From assembly GCA_949715645.1 (NCBI GenBank), contig OX454525.1, forward strand, positions 61,044,844 to 61,108,843: a stretch of DNA of 64,000 bases, given 5' to 3'. Each line of letters opens with the position of its first letter. Positions within the stretch are counted from its first letter, which is position 1. Of this stretch, positions 45,144 to 54,819 are shown piece after piece. Position numbers and translations under genes: made by a program. The notes beneath the pieces were generated by a model. The model was not told the origin of the DNA and did not search any database. It worked only from the letters and a program-made list of their open reading frames with translations. The stretch comes from Portevinia maculata (lineage: Eukaryota > Arthropoda > Insecta > Diptera > Syrphidae).

Positions 45144-45373
45144 GGTTAGGTTAGGTTTATGTGGCTGTCGGCAGAAGCCGACACACTTAGACCAATTTAG
45201 GTCCATTGTGATACCACGTATATTATCTACCTCAACTCTGTAGATGGGACTGGCCAACGACACGCGGTTGTTCTCAAACGGTCCCCCATCTACGTACTAA
45301 CCGCGCCCAACGTCGTTTAATTACGGTGATCTGACGAGAACCGATTAACTCGACGTGGTATGGTCGTTGGTTA
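45144..45373 (-). mobile_element. 5S-rRNA-derived SINE, full-length copy
   Basis: A 230-bp retroposon is flanked by a perfect 13-bp duplication, TCCTCAGGTGTTA, at 45131-45143 and 45374-45386. On the minus strand, 45370-45252 (119 nt) aligns end to end with insect 5S rRNA: CCAACGACCATACCACG, then ATCGGTTCTCGT, GGGCGCGGTTAGTAC, TAGATGGGGGACC and CGCGTGTCGTTGGCC. The A-box, intermediate element and C-box regions of the 5S internal promoter are largely kept, so polymerase III could still transcribe it. A 110-nt unrelated body follows, with the hairpin GTCGGC-TTCT-GCCGAC (45182-45167) and an AACCTAACC tail. It fits the SINE3 class, in which the head is 5S rRNA instead of tRNA. Confidence 0.9.
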
Positions 45374-45386
45374 TCCTCAGGTGTTA
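45374..45386. repeat. Target site duplication, right (13 bp)
   Basis: Exact copy of 45131-45143. Confidence 0.9.
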
Positions 45387-46172
45387 AGAAAAAAACATAT
45401 TTCATTAATCACAATCGGTTGGCTAAAAAGCTCGTCCATATAAGTAAGAAATAAAGCAAATGTGGATGGGCTTATTCCATTATTGCAGGGGATATGTCGG
45501 ATACGGAGATTATAGAATTTGGAATGGGCGCCTACAATTTACATCTGCGAGAATATTTCCCCAGGAATTGCTCTTGAGCCACCTAAGTAAATATCATTTA
45601 AACTAACAAATTTTTGTAAACCGCTTTTCAAACTTAAACGATTAAACGAACAAAATATTGATGGTATGACCGTTACTAAAAGGTATTTCCATGCCTATGG
45701 TTTCTATTAATTTAGTTTTAATAAACGGAAGAACTTTAAGTTTTATTGCTCTTCTCACAACGATGGCAACGAAGCCATCATTTCGTTAAAACGATAATAT
45801 TCATACACACATTTTAGTTCAGCAAAGTTTCAGTAAATAGACCTAAGGGAATACGTCTTATGCCGTGTATGCTATTTTTTTGTTTATTACGGGGTCGAAC
45901 GGAAAAAGCATAATGTATATTATATATGAACAAAATAAATGCAGAAATTTATTGTTGCTCTGTCATACATAGATTTCCGAAATTAGTTTTTTCGCCAAAA
46001 AGAGAGAGCATGAATTTTGCATTTATATTGTATTGTATGTATTATTGTTTTTTGTTTGTAATCATCAGGGGACGAAGGGTCCTCTTTGCTGCAAAAAAAT
46101 ATTTGATGGGTGGTTATTCCTAGGAGTTTGTCCAAAGGCCTTTACGGGACCTTTATATATATATATTAACTA

Positions 46173-46972
46173 GCTGTACCCGCGACTTCGTCCGAGTGGA
46201 ATAGTGAGTTGGGGTAGCATTTTAAGTTATTTCGGCTAATTATCTTAAGAATAAGACACATACGTATAAATACTTTATTAACCCTTAATTTGGCAAAGCA
46301 AAAAAACATCTAAATACATACTTTTAATTATTGAGGGGCGTTTTGGGTATGCTTAGGACGTTATGAAATATGGTGGATATACTCTCAGTGTGACTCCCTC
46401 TCAATCTCAATTACATTTCATACCCTATCTTTCTCAATCCCATGTGCCACAGACAAAATAACACAAACTAGAAAAGGTGCATAAATAAAAAGCAAGAAAA
46501 AGCACACGCACAAAAGGTACAGAGAGAGAAACAGATTTGTGCCGCACACACACACAAATTTTCCTCCACTGAACGCTGGGAAAATCCAACGATCTAGCTT
46601 CAATCGAACATTCTACTTTTTTAAATTGTATACAAATTATAGTTTAATGCTTATTGTTCAACTTCAGGATAACCTGCAAAGATGATTTATATCTTAAAAT
46701 CTTTGTACATAATTGGACTTTATATTAAAAAAAATCCTATTTCATTTGGATGAGTCATTCCAAAGCTAGGAGCTAGAAAGCATTCGAGATTTACAACTGT
46801 TCTTAGATATCAGCTTAGATCTCCGCTTCTGGACAGCGGAAAAAGTAGCCCATGTCTCAGGCTCTAGAATATCTGTGTACCAAATTTCATTTAAATGGGT
46901 TCAGTAGTTTTGGCTTTAAAGCCAGACAGACAGACAGAGTTACTTTCGCATTTATAATATTAGTATGGATTC
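46173..46972. repeat. Dispersed arthropod-type repeat (CCCGCGACTTCGTCCG motif)
   Basis: It begins TTAACTAGCTGTACCCGCGA with CTTCGTCCG and ends with CCAAATTTCATTTAAATGGG, a (CAGA)n-like run and TTATAATATTAGTATGG. Repeats with this pair of motifs are widespread in insect genomes. The ends share ACTAG/TTAGTA-like inverted words. The inside is low-complexity with no coding frame. The exact class (MITE, SINE or Helitron derivative) is uncertain. Confidence 0.5.
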
Positions 46973-47450
46973 CATACACCAATCAGTGTGTACCTTTCTG
47001 AATGGTAGATGTAATAAATAAAATTAATACAGTCCATTTTAGCCGAAAATCGACCAAAAACAATTTTTAATTGGGATTATGGTACTATACTATGTATAAG
47101 GCACTTTATGGATTGGTGCAAAAAGAAAATTTAGATAGCAATTAAACACATTACGATGATAGGGAAGTAGAACAAAATGTGTTGAAAAATTCTCCAAATT
47201 CTCCGGAACCTCCTATAGAACCGATTTTTTAACATCAGAATTTCTCGCTAACAATAAAACCGATTTCAATTAAATTAAAAATTTAGGAAGGCTTTTATGA
47301 TCAAATTCATACATAACTTTTTTGGTTTTTTGAATATGCTGGAAACGGGTACCTATATTGAATTTTTACATATTTTTTTCCAGATGAAAACTACAGATTT
47401 CCTTGTATTGAAATACTCAAAAAATTGCAAAATGATTTTTAAAAATTAAA
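46973..47450. other. No recognisable feature
   Basis: AT-rich DNA between two repeats, with no motif. Confidence 0.45.
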
Positions 47451-48480
47451 AAAAAAACATAGGGACGGGCTACAGTCCGCTTGGGCGAACTGTTGGATAC
47501 CCTATTCTTATTCCTATCCCTCATAAGTGGGCGTGACAAAAGTCTAAGTATGGTTAAATTGTTAAGAACGCTCTACATATTTTGTTATATAACATTTAAA
47601 GGATTTTATCAAAAAAAAAACGCTCCCTAGCTCAAACTTGGGTGTTTCAATAAAATTGTTTTATTTAATTGTGGGCGTGTCAGTAGGCGGATTTAAAAAA
47701 AAATTAACACATTAGCATAAAGGGCCCCTAGAAAGTATATATTATAAATTTCAGCTCCCTAGCTCAAACTTTGGATTTTCAAAAAAATTGTTTTATTTAT
47801 TTGTGGGCGTGTCAGTGGGCGGATTTTGAAAATATTTATACACGAGCTTAAAGGGCCCCTAGAGAGTATATATTATAAATTTCAGCTCCCTAGCTCAAAC
47901 TTTGGATTTTCAAAAAAATTGTTTTATTTATTTGTGGGCGTGTCAGTGGGCGGATTTTGAAAATATTTATACATGAGCTTAAAGGGCCCCTAGAGAGTAT
48001 ATATTATAAATTTCAGCTCCCTAGCTCAAATTTTGGTTTTTCAATAAAATTGTTTTATTTTTTTGTGGGCGTGGCAGTGGGCGGATTTTGAAAATGTTAT
48101 ATCCCGATCAGTTTTAGGAGTCATAGATCATATATAAAAAATTTCAGCTTCCTAGCTCAAAATTCGATTTTTTCCAAAATTTAGTTTTTTTTTGAGTTTG
48201 TGGGCGTGTCTGTGGGCGGATTTCAAAAATTCGTAAACTTGATTATTTCGGGACCCTAGAGAGTATATGGTTAAAATTTCAGCTCTCTAGGTCCAGTTTA
48301 AAGGCCTAATTTTTGCCGACGGACGGACGGACGGACGGACGGACGGACGGACATGGCTAGATCGACATTACTATCGATGCTGATCATAAATATAGTAACT
48401 TTTAGGGGTCTACGGGCAATATTAAGGTATGTTACAAACTATGCGTCAAAATTAATATACCCCTAGAATAGGGTATAAAA
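47451..48480 (-). mobile_element. Helentron-like element, copy D (inverted)
   Basis: This is the reverse orientation of the same family. The 3' end CATAGGGACGGG and the hairpin CAGTCCGC/GCGAACTG lie at about 47458-47495, with ATACCCTATTC just inside. Six repeat units, a (GGAC)n array near 48318-48352 and the head GAATAGGGTAT at 48466-48476 follow. It contains the TTATATAACA segment near the 3' end, like copies C and E. T/A-rich flanks show no duplication. Non-coding. Confidence 0.85.
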
Positions 48481-48721
48481 ACGGTTTAAAAAAAACTGCT
48501 TTAACGATTTTCCATATTTTTTTCTTAGGTAGACTATTGCTAATAAAATACTATTGCATACTTAGTTTTCCCAAGAAAACTAAAAGATTTTTCCAGTTTT
48601 TGTTAATCGTTTTAAGTTTTTATTTATTAGGTACATATCATCATTCTTTAAGATTTTATTATTACAAAAAGTATTACATAACATATAGTTAGGAATCATC
48701 TTTATAAAATTAAATTTCATC

Positions 48722-48950
48722 TTCCGGCTTTCTGCACTGCAAATATATCTAAAACTTCCTCAGTGTCAATCTCAATTTGTCGATGAATTGTGTGTGATGA
48801 ACTGTTAATCTTTCTTCACCGGTAGAATTTCTTAGATAAGTTTTTAGACGTTTCATTGTCGAAAATCTTCTTTCCGGTGTACATGTTGAAACCGGTAGTG
48901 TCGCCAAAATTTTAAGAATCTTGTGGGTTTTAGGAAACAGACCTTATGCT
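48722..48950 (-). pseudogene. hAT transposase, C-terminal dimerisation domain
   Basis: The minus strand reads KILKILATLPVSTCTPERRF, STMKRLKTYLRNSTGEERLT and then, after a one-base shift, IHRQIEIDTEEVLDIFAVQK. The ATLPVSTCxxERxFSxxKRLKTYLRN signature is diagnostic for the hAT C-terminal dimerisation domain, close to ZMYM1-type hAT elements. The upstream catalytic domain is not found. A likely 5' terminus of the same element lies at 49555-49575. Confidence 0.85.
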
Positions 48951-49515
48951 GTTATAGCACTGTTATAGCACTCTTTGGACGCTCTGTATCTTGTTGTGTA
49001 TGGCATTTTACTTTTTTACAAAATTTTCTGTTTGGTCGGCAGCTATGTATGTTCTGTGTTTCTGTTGTAGCCAGATGGCGGTAGTTCTGGGGTAGGTGTG
49101 GAAAAACTGCTATAGATTCTAAAGTACATGTCTGATTGACAAGTATTAGGGATCATAAGAAAGCTTAAGAGATTGTCTTTTTGATGATTTATAATACATT
49201 TACACCACCCATATAAAAATTGCCGTGTAGGACCTTGGAAGAACATTTCATTTTTTTGCGCATACTTAAATGAAATGCGCAATGTATTACCTTGTTTTCT
49301 TTATATCTTTGCCTGGGGCTATGTGTCGTTTGGGTTGTATTTAAAAATTGTCAGAGTTAGGTACCTTACTAAATTCATCGAAAATTATGTTGGTACTACT
49401 TCGGCTTAAAACGAAAATCAGAAATTTTGAACATAGCTAATCAATAATTATTTGAGTACAAATTTCATACTGATGCGGAAAAGTATGATTTACAGATGCA
49501 TTTTTAAAAGAATTT

Positions 49516-49576
49516 GGGGGGGGGGGGGGGGGGTGGTTAAACTCCTGTGATCCCCCCCTGACTACGGCCTTGTATT
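49516..49576 (-). repeat. Possible hAT end with an 18-G homopolymer
   Basis: A run of 18 G (49516-49533) is followed by GATCCCCCCCTGACTACGGCC and TTG. Read on the minus strand it begins CAAGGCCGTAGTCAGGGGGG, which resembles the termini of hAT elements. Together with the hAT domain at 48.7-48.9 kb it may mark an 0.9-kb deleted element. The opposite end was not found. Confidence 0.45.
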
Positions 49577-49914
49577 GAGCCAGTTTATTTTATGGTGATC
49601 CCCAGTCGTGTCCGGCCACGGATTTGCATGTACACTTGCGGGATAGTTTTAAGATAACAAATGTGTCGCTAGACTCACATGATAGATGCTGGCTTTAAGA
49701 CTGGAACGCAGATATTCTTCGGAACAGAGGAAAAAACCTACTCACCGAAGCATAGGAAATATGGTAATATCAGATGTGTTTAAGAAAGATTTTTAGCAGC
49801 TCTTAAATCGGCACCATGTAGAGACAGTGATAGAGCAAAAAGAGGGCCCACTTCCAGTCATTGAAGAACCGTTTCTACCAGTATTGCAGATGTTTGAATT
49901 TATATAAAAAAAAA

Positions 49915-50390
49915 AATCTAGAGCAATGGCGCCGCCGGTTCTGATGGTTTACCAGCGGAGCTCTTCAAATACGGATGTGAATCATTTACCAAGTATAGTG
50001 AGCAGAAAGCATGCTCTATGACGGGATTTTCAGCTACTCTACAAGAAACTGGATCCTATAACTTGCAAGGAATATCAAAGCATATCGCGTTCTGTGAAAC
50101 CATCCTAAGTCGTTCTGCAACACACTTATCGGAACATATCAGCGCGGTTTCTGGGCTGGCAGATCGATAGCAGACCAAATATTCATTCACACTTACACAA
50201 ATCCTGGAAAAGGCTTATGAATTTTAAGTCGAGAACCCTCCATATTTCATCGACTTCAAAGCCGCATAAGATAGTATTCTTCGTCAGGAGCTCTATGAAT
50301 GAAATAGAGTGGCAAATATGTGAACATGTGATGAACTATTTCATCTTCAACAGAGAATATCCGGCAATAGAGGTAGTAAAGGTCATTTGG
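49915..50390 (+). pseudogene. LINE RT remnant of the STIDQIF type
   Basis: In changing frames the plus strand reads NGAAGSDGLPAELFKYGCES (49925-49985), a CKEY block (50070), a short block corresponding to GFRAGRS near 50150, and YFIDFKAA-like IDFKAA (50250). The order matches the fragment at 26613-27175. The catalytic YADD region is absent and stops are common. Confidence 0.55.
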
Positions 50391-50399
50391 CTTATATTG

Positions 50400-52775
50400 T
50401 TTAATTTATAACGGCAGATCCTGTCCTATCGATTGAAACAAAAACCAGATCACACGAGCATAACCTACGAAATATGTATTTTCTTTATAACCAAATTATT
50501 GGGAAACCCTGTACAACCCACGGAGGCAGAATCGTTTTAACTTTGCCCACCCACCACAGTAATTGTGCATTATACACTTTAAATTAGTCCTTGTGATTTA
50601 CTTTCGCAAATCGCTTAGGCAATTTCATTGCTTGCATTTCTTCATAGAAATGCGATATCCGTTTACCCTTAAATCTTAAAAGCTTCGGCAAACAGGAGTT
50701 GAGTAAAATCTGAATTCCACTAAACACACACATTCAAGGACAATGAAGGGAAAGGTGATGATGACGGTGCTACTGGGGAAGATGAAACCATTAGTAGTAA
50801 AGAACCAACAAAAATAAAAAAAAAAAATACCCACTCACCTCTTCTCCGCTCCCGTTGTGCTGTAAAAATTTTGTGTGCCGACTTAAAAGCGCTTTTATAG
50901 GATTTACACCATTAAAATAATCCTTGAGTGGCTGCCACTAGAGGTTAGTAGTGCGCCCCGTCCCAGTTGAAATAAATGTAGCTTTTAGGTGCCACATAGT
51001 GCCACGCTGCCAACACCAAACCTCGTTTGACAAGCTTTCTACCTTAAAGGATTTCTCTATGAGTCTAACGATCCCCTATACAACGAGTTTATTGATATAA
51101 TATAGATGATGAAGTAGGTCTCGTTGTCTTCTCGATGACTATATTCTAGCCCAACATAATTTGGAAAAATGAACTCAATGTGATTGATATTTGTGTAGTC
51201 CCGTAATGTAATAGTATTATAGAAATTACTTCTGCTCCTGCACGTTGCGCATTGCGAAAATGGGTCGGCTAGATATGACGTTAATGGGCTGATGTTATGC
51301 GGGCGCTTGATGCCGAATTGATTTACAGAGTGAAGAGGGCACATTTTAGGGATTTGTATGTAAATTGAAATTTCAAATGATTTAAGGCACTCGAGCGCGG
51401 TGAAAGGCAACGAATGATGGATTTGAATCTTCTGCATCAATAATTTGAATTATTGATTTATGCTCCTTTTTAAAGGGTCGTAATAAGAATTCGCTTCTTG
51501 AATTTATTCAGTTCTTTGATTGATAAATGGATTTTTTGATCTTCTTTCTTGGTATGACTGGCGGAATCAGTAAGTGAAATCACTTAGAGTGTGATGTGAT
51601 TGAACTCAAAGAGGTTTCCATGTTTGGCAAAATTGATGCTTGATAAAGTTCTTCATAAATTCCATTGGTTTATGCGGTCTTCCTTAGGAATTATTATTTT
51701 CTTCAATCAAAGTGTGACAATAATATTTATCCGGTCACAGGGGTCAGGGGCCAGTGCCAAATAACTATAATTCGCACACGACCGGCGTATAATTCTTCGC
51801 CAGAAAAGATCAAGAAAACTCGTTAAGTAATAATTCAAGTAAAACGCGATAACAGGGAAATTAGCAACGTGAACAATTCTGTACAATAAAGCTCCAAGTA
51901 AAGAAGAAATTAAAGAGATTTTCCCACTTTACTGAACCCGACTGATCTAGCAGTAACGCATCCTTTCAACCCAATCTCCTAACACCTAGTTGACTGTTTC
52001 TGACTCTTTCGCACGGCAACGGCTCAGACGATATTCGCTGAATATTTTATTTAATTTTTACAAATAGATGATATACAACGGCTGCAGGTCTAACAGAAAG
52101 CATTTTAAAAACATTGAGTGATCATGGCCTTAACATTAATTCAGGCCATAGGGTTTATGTGCAGGACTATTTTCGTGCATTTTCAAAGCTTCGCTTAAAT
52201 GTTTCCAACTTTTATAACCTTCAGTAGTGGTCAACTTTGTAGTTGACTTTAAATCAAACAGCCGACAACAAAAGCAGAAGACAGTTTGATGTTGAATAAA
52301 CTTACCACCGACCGACGTCTGATTGTTTCTTCGTTTAAAAGCTTTCTGCAGTAATGAGTTGAAGAGAAATAACGCCCATTTTCATCTCTTGGATAATAAT
52401 TTAGATGTACTTGTGAAGGCCCACATAAAATAATGTGATCTACAGGGTGTCCCTTAATTCGTTGGCAATATTTTAGGGCATGATTTATGGGTATATTCTA
52501 AGGAAAAAAATGTGCTACAGTAAGGGCCTATCTCTAATTTTTATATCATTTATTGAGGATTTAAGAAAAGGCTTACTTGGGTGTACCCTGACCCATGTTA
52601 ATGGTAATTGCGCTGTTAGTACTAATGATACAAATTTCGTTTTGGCCTCTATTTTTAGAAGGAATATTAGCCTTTGTAATTGCATTTAAATAAATTTGAT
52701 ATCTTAACTCAGTCTTAAGATATCCAATTTTTAACCTGTTAAATTTTTACTGCCCATGCTAATTTTTTTACTTTC
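50400..52775. other. Long stretch without recognisable genes
   Basis: AT-rich DNA. The 127-codon minus-strand frame at 51057-51440 has no motif I know. CAGGGTGTCCCTTAATTCG at 52444-52462 resembles a DNA-transposon end but has no partner. Confidence 0.4.
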
Positions 52776-52845
52776 GGTTCAATTTTCTCCAGAAAATGCG
52801 TAATAAACATAACGTTTTAATATATTTTTTGAATGAAGGTAACAA
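52776..52845 (+). repeat. Dispersed repeat, inverted partner at 61605-61680
   Basis: About 65 bp (TTCTCCAGAAAATGCGTAAT, AAACATAACGTTTTAATAT, TTTTGAATGAAGGTAACAAT) recur almost unchanged in reverse orientation near 61605-61670. The flanks differ. It could be one end of an unidentified element or the remnant of a local inversion. Confidence 0.6.
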
Positions 52846-53186
52846 TAATAAAAAGTGGTCTGGGTGCGACCCGAAAGGTCCACACGACTAACTTCCCAGT
52901 GGGATCAATATGATTTATGCGATTAGTGGGAAATTTTGAAATGTGGTTAACCACAAAATATGGTTAAGAATTATTTAACATTAAAAAATGCTCTTTAATA
53001 TTGTTCATGGAAATTAAATGTTGTTAATAACAGCAAAGTGTTATATACATACATATATTAATGCAACCATTGTTATGAACACGGAGACCTGTAAATTTAT
53101 ATTTATGCGAAATAACGGAGCACAATGTAATAATGATTTGCTCAATAACAAATGACAATAAATAGTACAAATAAAGGCAAATTATT

Positions 53187-53840
53187 TTAGTTATGTATTT
53201 ACTAACAAAAAACGGCTGGACCGATTTCGCTGGAAACTTAATCAGTTCTGAGTAACGTAATTACGCTTCGAATAAACCTGGTCGCATGTTCATATCATCT
53301 TTGGTTCTTGAGATAATCGCGGCGAAAGATAATTTCGAACGCACATACGAACATACGCACATAATTACATACACAAACAGAGACATCTCTATAAAAACGT
53401 TGGATTTGGATTCTGGTGACCTTGAAACGTGTAGATATGTCAAAATCCGCGATTCACAAAATCGGGCCCATTACAAGAACTTCCACTGGGAAGTTAAAAA
53501 TAGTACAAATCATCAATTTCAAAATTCACCTAGTTTGCCTTTATTTTTTTAGTTATTTATTTACTAACAAAAAACGCTGGAAACTTAATCAGTTCTGAGT
53601 TACGTTATTACGCTTCGAATAAACCCGGTTCCATGTCAATAGCATCGTTGGTTCTCCAGATAATCGTGGCGAAAGATAATTCCGAACGCACATACGCACA
53701 TACGTACATACACACACCCAGACATCTCTATAAAAACGTTGGATTTGGATTCTGGTGACCTTGAAACGTGAAGATATGTTAAAATCCGCGATTCACAAAA
53801 TCGGCCCCATTACAAGAACTTCCACTGGGAAGTTAAAAAT
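53187..53840 (+). repeat. Two tandem copies of an about 300-bp repeat
   Basis: Copy 1 (53187-53500) and copy 2 (53548-53840) start with TTACTAACAAAAAACG and end with ACTTCCACTGGGAAGTTAAA plus AAT. They share AACGTTGGATTTGGATTCTG and GTGACCTTGAAACGTG. A 47-bp unrelated spacer lies between. Copy 2 lacks 14 bp (GGACCGATTTC-like) near its start. Frames in it are open over 60-88 codons but have no motif, so I treat it as non-coding. The 0.8-kb inverted-repeat element begins where copy 2 ends. Confidence 0.7.
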
Positions 53841-54660
53841 AAAAGCTTACGACAAGTTTGTAGCAAAACCCATAGATTTTATGATACTTGGGAAAACATG
53901 AAACAGGTAAAATTAAAAAAAGGGATTTTTTGCACGATTACAAATTTTCTCCATGCAGGACATCAGAAATTTTATGTCTGGAAACATTGAATTGCAAAGC
54001 TAAGCATCTGATGCTGATTGATGGCTCATTTGTAACAGCTTCCAGTATTCTCTGATCAATCGAAGTTCTTCTTACTTCTGGAGCTCCCGCGTTAGGTCGT
54101 GTATTTGAAACTGATCGCGTTTCTCGAAGCCTTCGATTAGTATTTCCAAATACATTTCTACTAGGAAGTCGTCGGTTTGGATAAAGTTCATGGTATCTTG
54201 TCGCGCACTATTTGAAATTCCATTGCACAGCCCATAAACGTAAATAATGTCTGCGTATTCTTCGTTTGTAAATGAAGACATTTTAAAAAATCTTTCTTAT
54301 CAACTAACTGCTTGCCTTGGCGTTTAAGATTAAACTGATGAATCAATTTTGATTTTAAGTCTTTTATACCATTTTTTAATGTAAGTCCTGACAGGTACTC
54401 CAATAAACCAACGGAAAACCGCTCTTATTGTCAACTGTTGTTAGAAATGTAGGTACAAAATCAGAAATCAGCAGGATTTTCCTGTTAAAGTACACACATA
54501 AAACAAAAATTATCTAAACGAAAAAAATCGTTTTCATTCATAACTTTTGCAACTTAAAGCAATAAAAACCTTTTTTTCCATTTTTACCTGTTCCATGTTT
54601 TCCCAAGTATCATAAAATCTATGGGTTTTTCTACAAACTTGTCGTAAGCTTTTATTTTTA
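53835..54660 (-). mobile_element. 0.8-kb inverted-repeat DNA transposon derivative
   Basis: The left arm (53835-53912) and right arm (54585-54660) are near-perfect inverted repeats of about 75 bp: AATAAAAGCTTACGACAAGT, CATAGATTTTATGATACTTG, then GGAAAACATG and AACAGGTAAAA. Between them is a broken N-terminal transposase domain on the minus strand and nothing catalytic. It is thus a deletion derivative that keeps only the ends and the DNA-binding domain. The I-like LINE inserted exactly at the outer edge of the right arm, so the right target duplication cannot be read directly. Confidence 0.75.
53940..54281 (-). pseudogene. DUF4817-type helix-turn-helix (transposase N-terminus)
   Basis: ATG at 54281 begins MSSFTNEEYADIIYVYGLCN with GISNSARQ. 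After a shift near 54180 the other frame continues RRLPSRNVFGNTNRRLRETR, a GAPEVRRTSIDQRILEAVTN block and IRCLALQFNVSRHKISDVLH to about 53950. YxxxEYADI-x-Y-G-x-x-x-G-N plus NRRLRETGS and a second helix-turn-helix is the DUF4817 layout at the front of insect Tc1-like transposases. The catalytic DDE domain is missing. It is related in kind to the fragment at 40.7-41.0 kb. Confidence 0.7.
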
Positions 54661-54819
54661 TAATTATTATTATTATTATAATTTTATTAAAGTGTAAGTA
54701 AATTACAAAATTAATAGCTTATGGAACTAGCGTTAGCTGCCAGGGCTTTCAACTAGGTAGATTAAATGAAATAAATATGAAATATGAAATAAGGTATTAG
54801 ATAGAGTTAACAAGATTTA

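Larger units (their letters stand above)
43740..45880 (-). pseudogene. LINE with endonuclease and RT, strongly decayed, split by a SINE
   Basis: Minus-strand pieces read from the right: KVLPFIKTKLIETIGMEIPF (endonuclease, near 45720), then a block around LSPSTFALF (45470), NFVYDYGKADWNRFKSEMRS and KLRNPQGELP (45120-45045; linker). Next come LLHVEKAFDTVWHKGLLHK (44560-44505; catalytic block A), GVPEDSVLGAIPYKISFHDF (44385-44330; block B, with Q-G changed to E-D) and NLVLNTLGYT (44110). The YADD box is not visible. The frame is shifted many times. The 5S-derived SINE splits it at 45144-45373 with a 13-bp duplication. The overall order is that of Jockey/R1-type LINEs without a clear clade. Confidence 0.65.

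Noticed and set aside
45252..45370. A genuine 5S rRNA gene
   Set aside because: It has substitutions at conserved positions, continues into a non-5S body and tail, and is flanked by a 13-bp target duplication inside a LINE.
51057..51440. 127-codon frame on the minus strand as a gene
   Set aside because: No recognisable domain, no splice or promoter context, and low-complexity composition.
52440..52470. CAGGGTGTCCCTTAATTCG as a DNA-transposon terminus
   Set aside because: No inverted partner within several kilobases and no flanking duplication.
53843..53870. An LTR retrotransposon bounded by the repeats at 53.8 and 54.6 kb
   Set aside because: The repeats are inverted, not direct, and the interior encodes a transposase DNA-binding domain.
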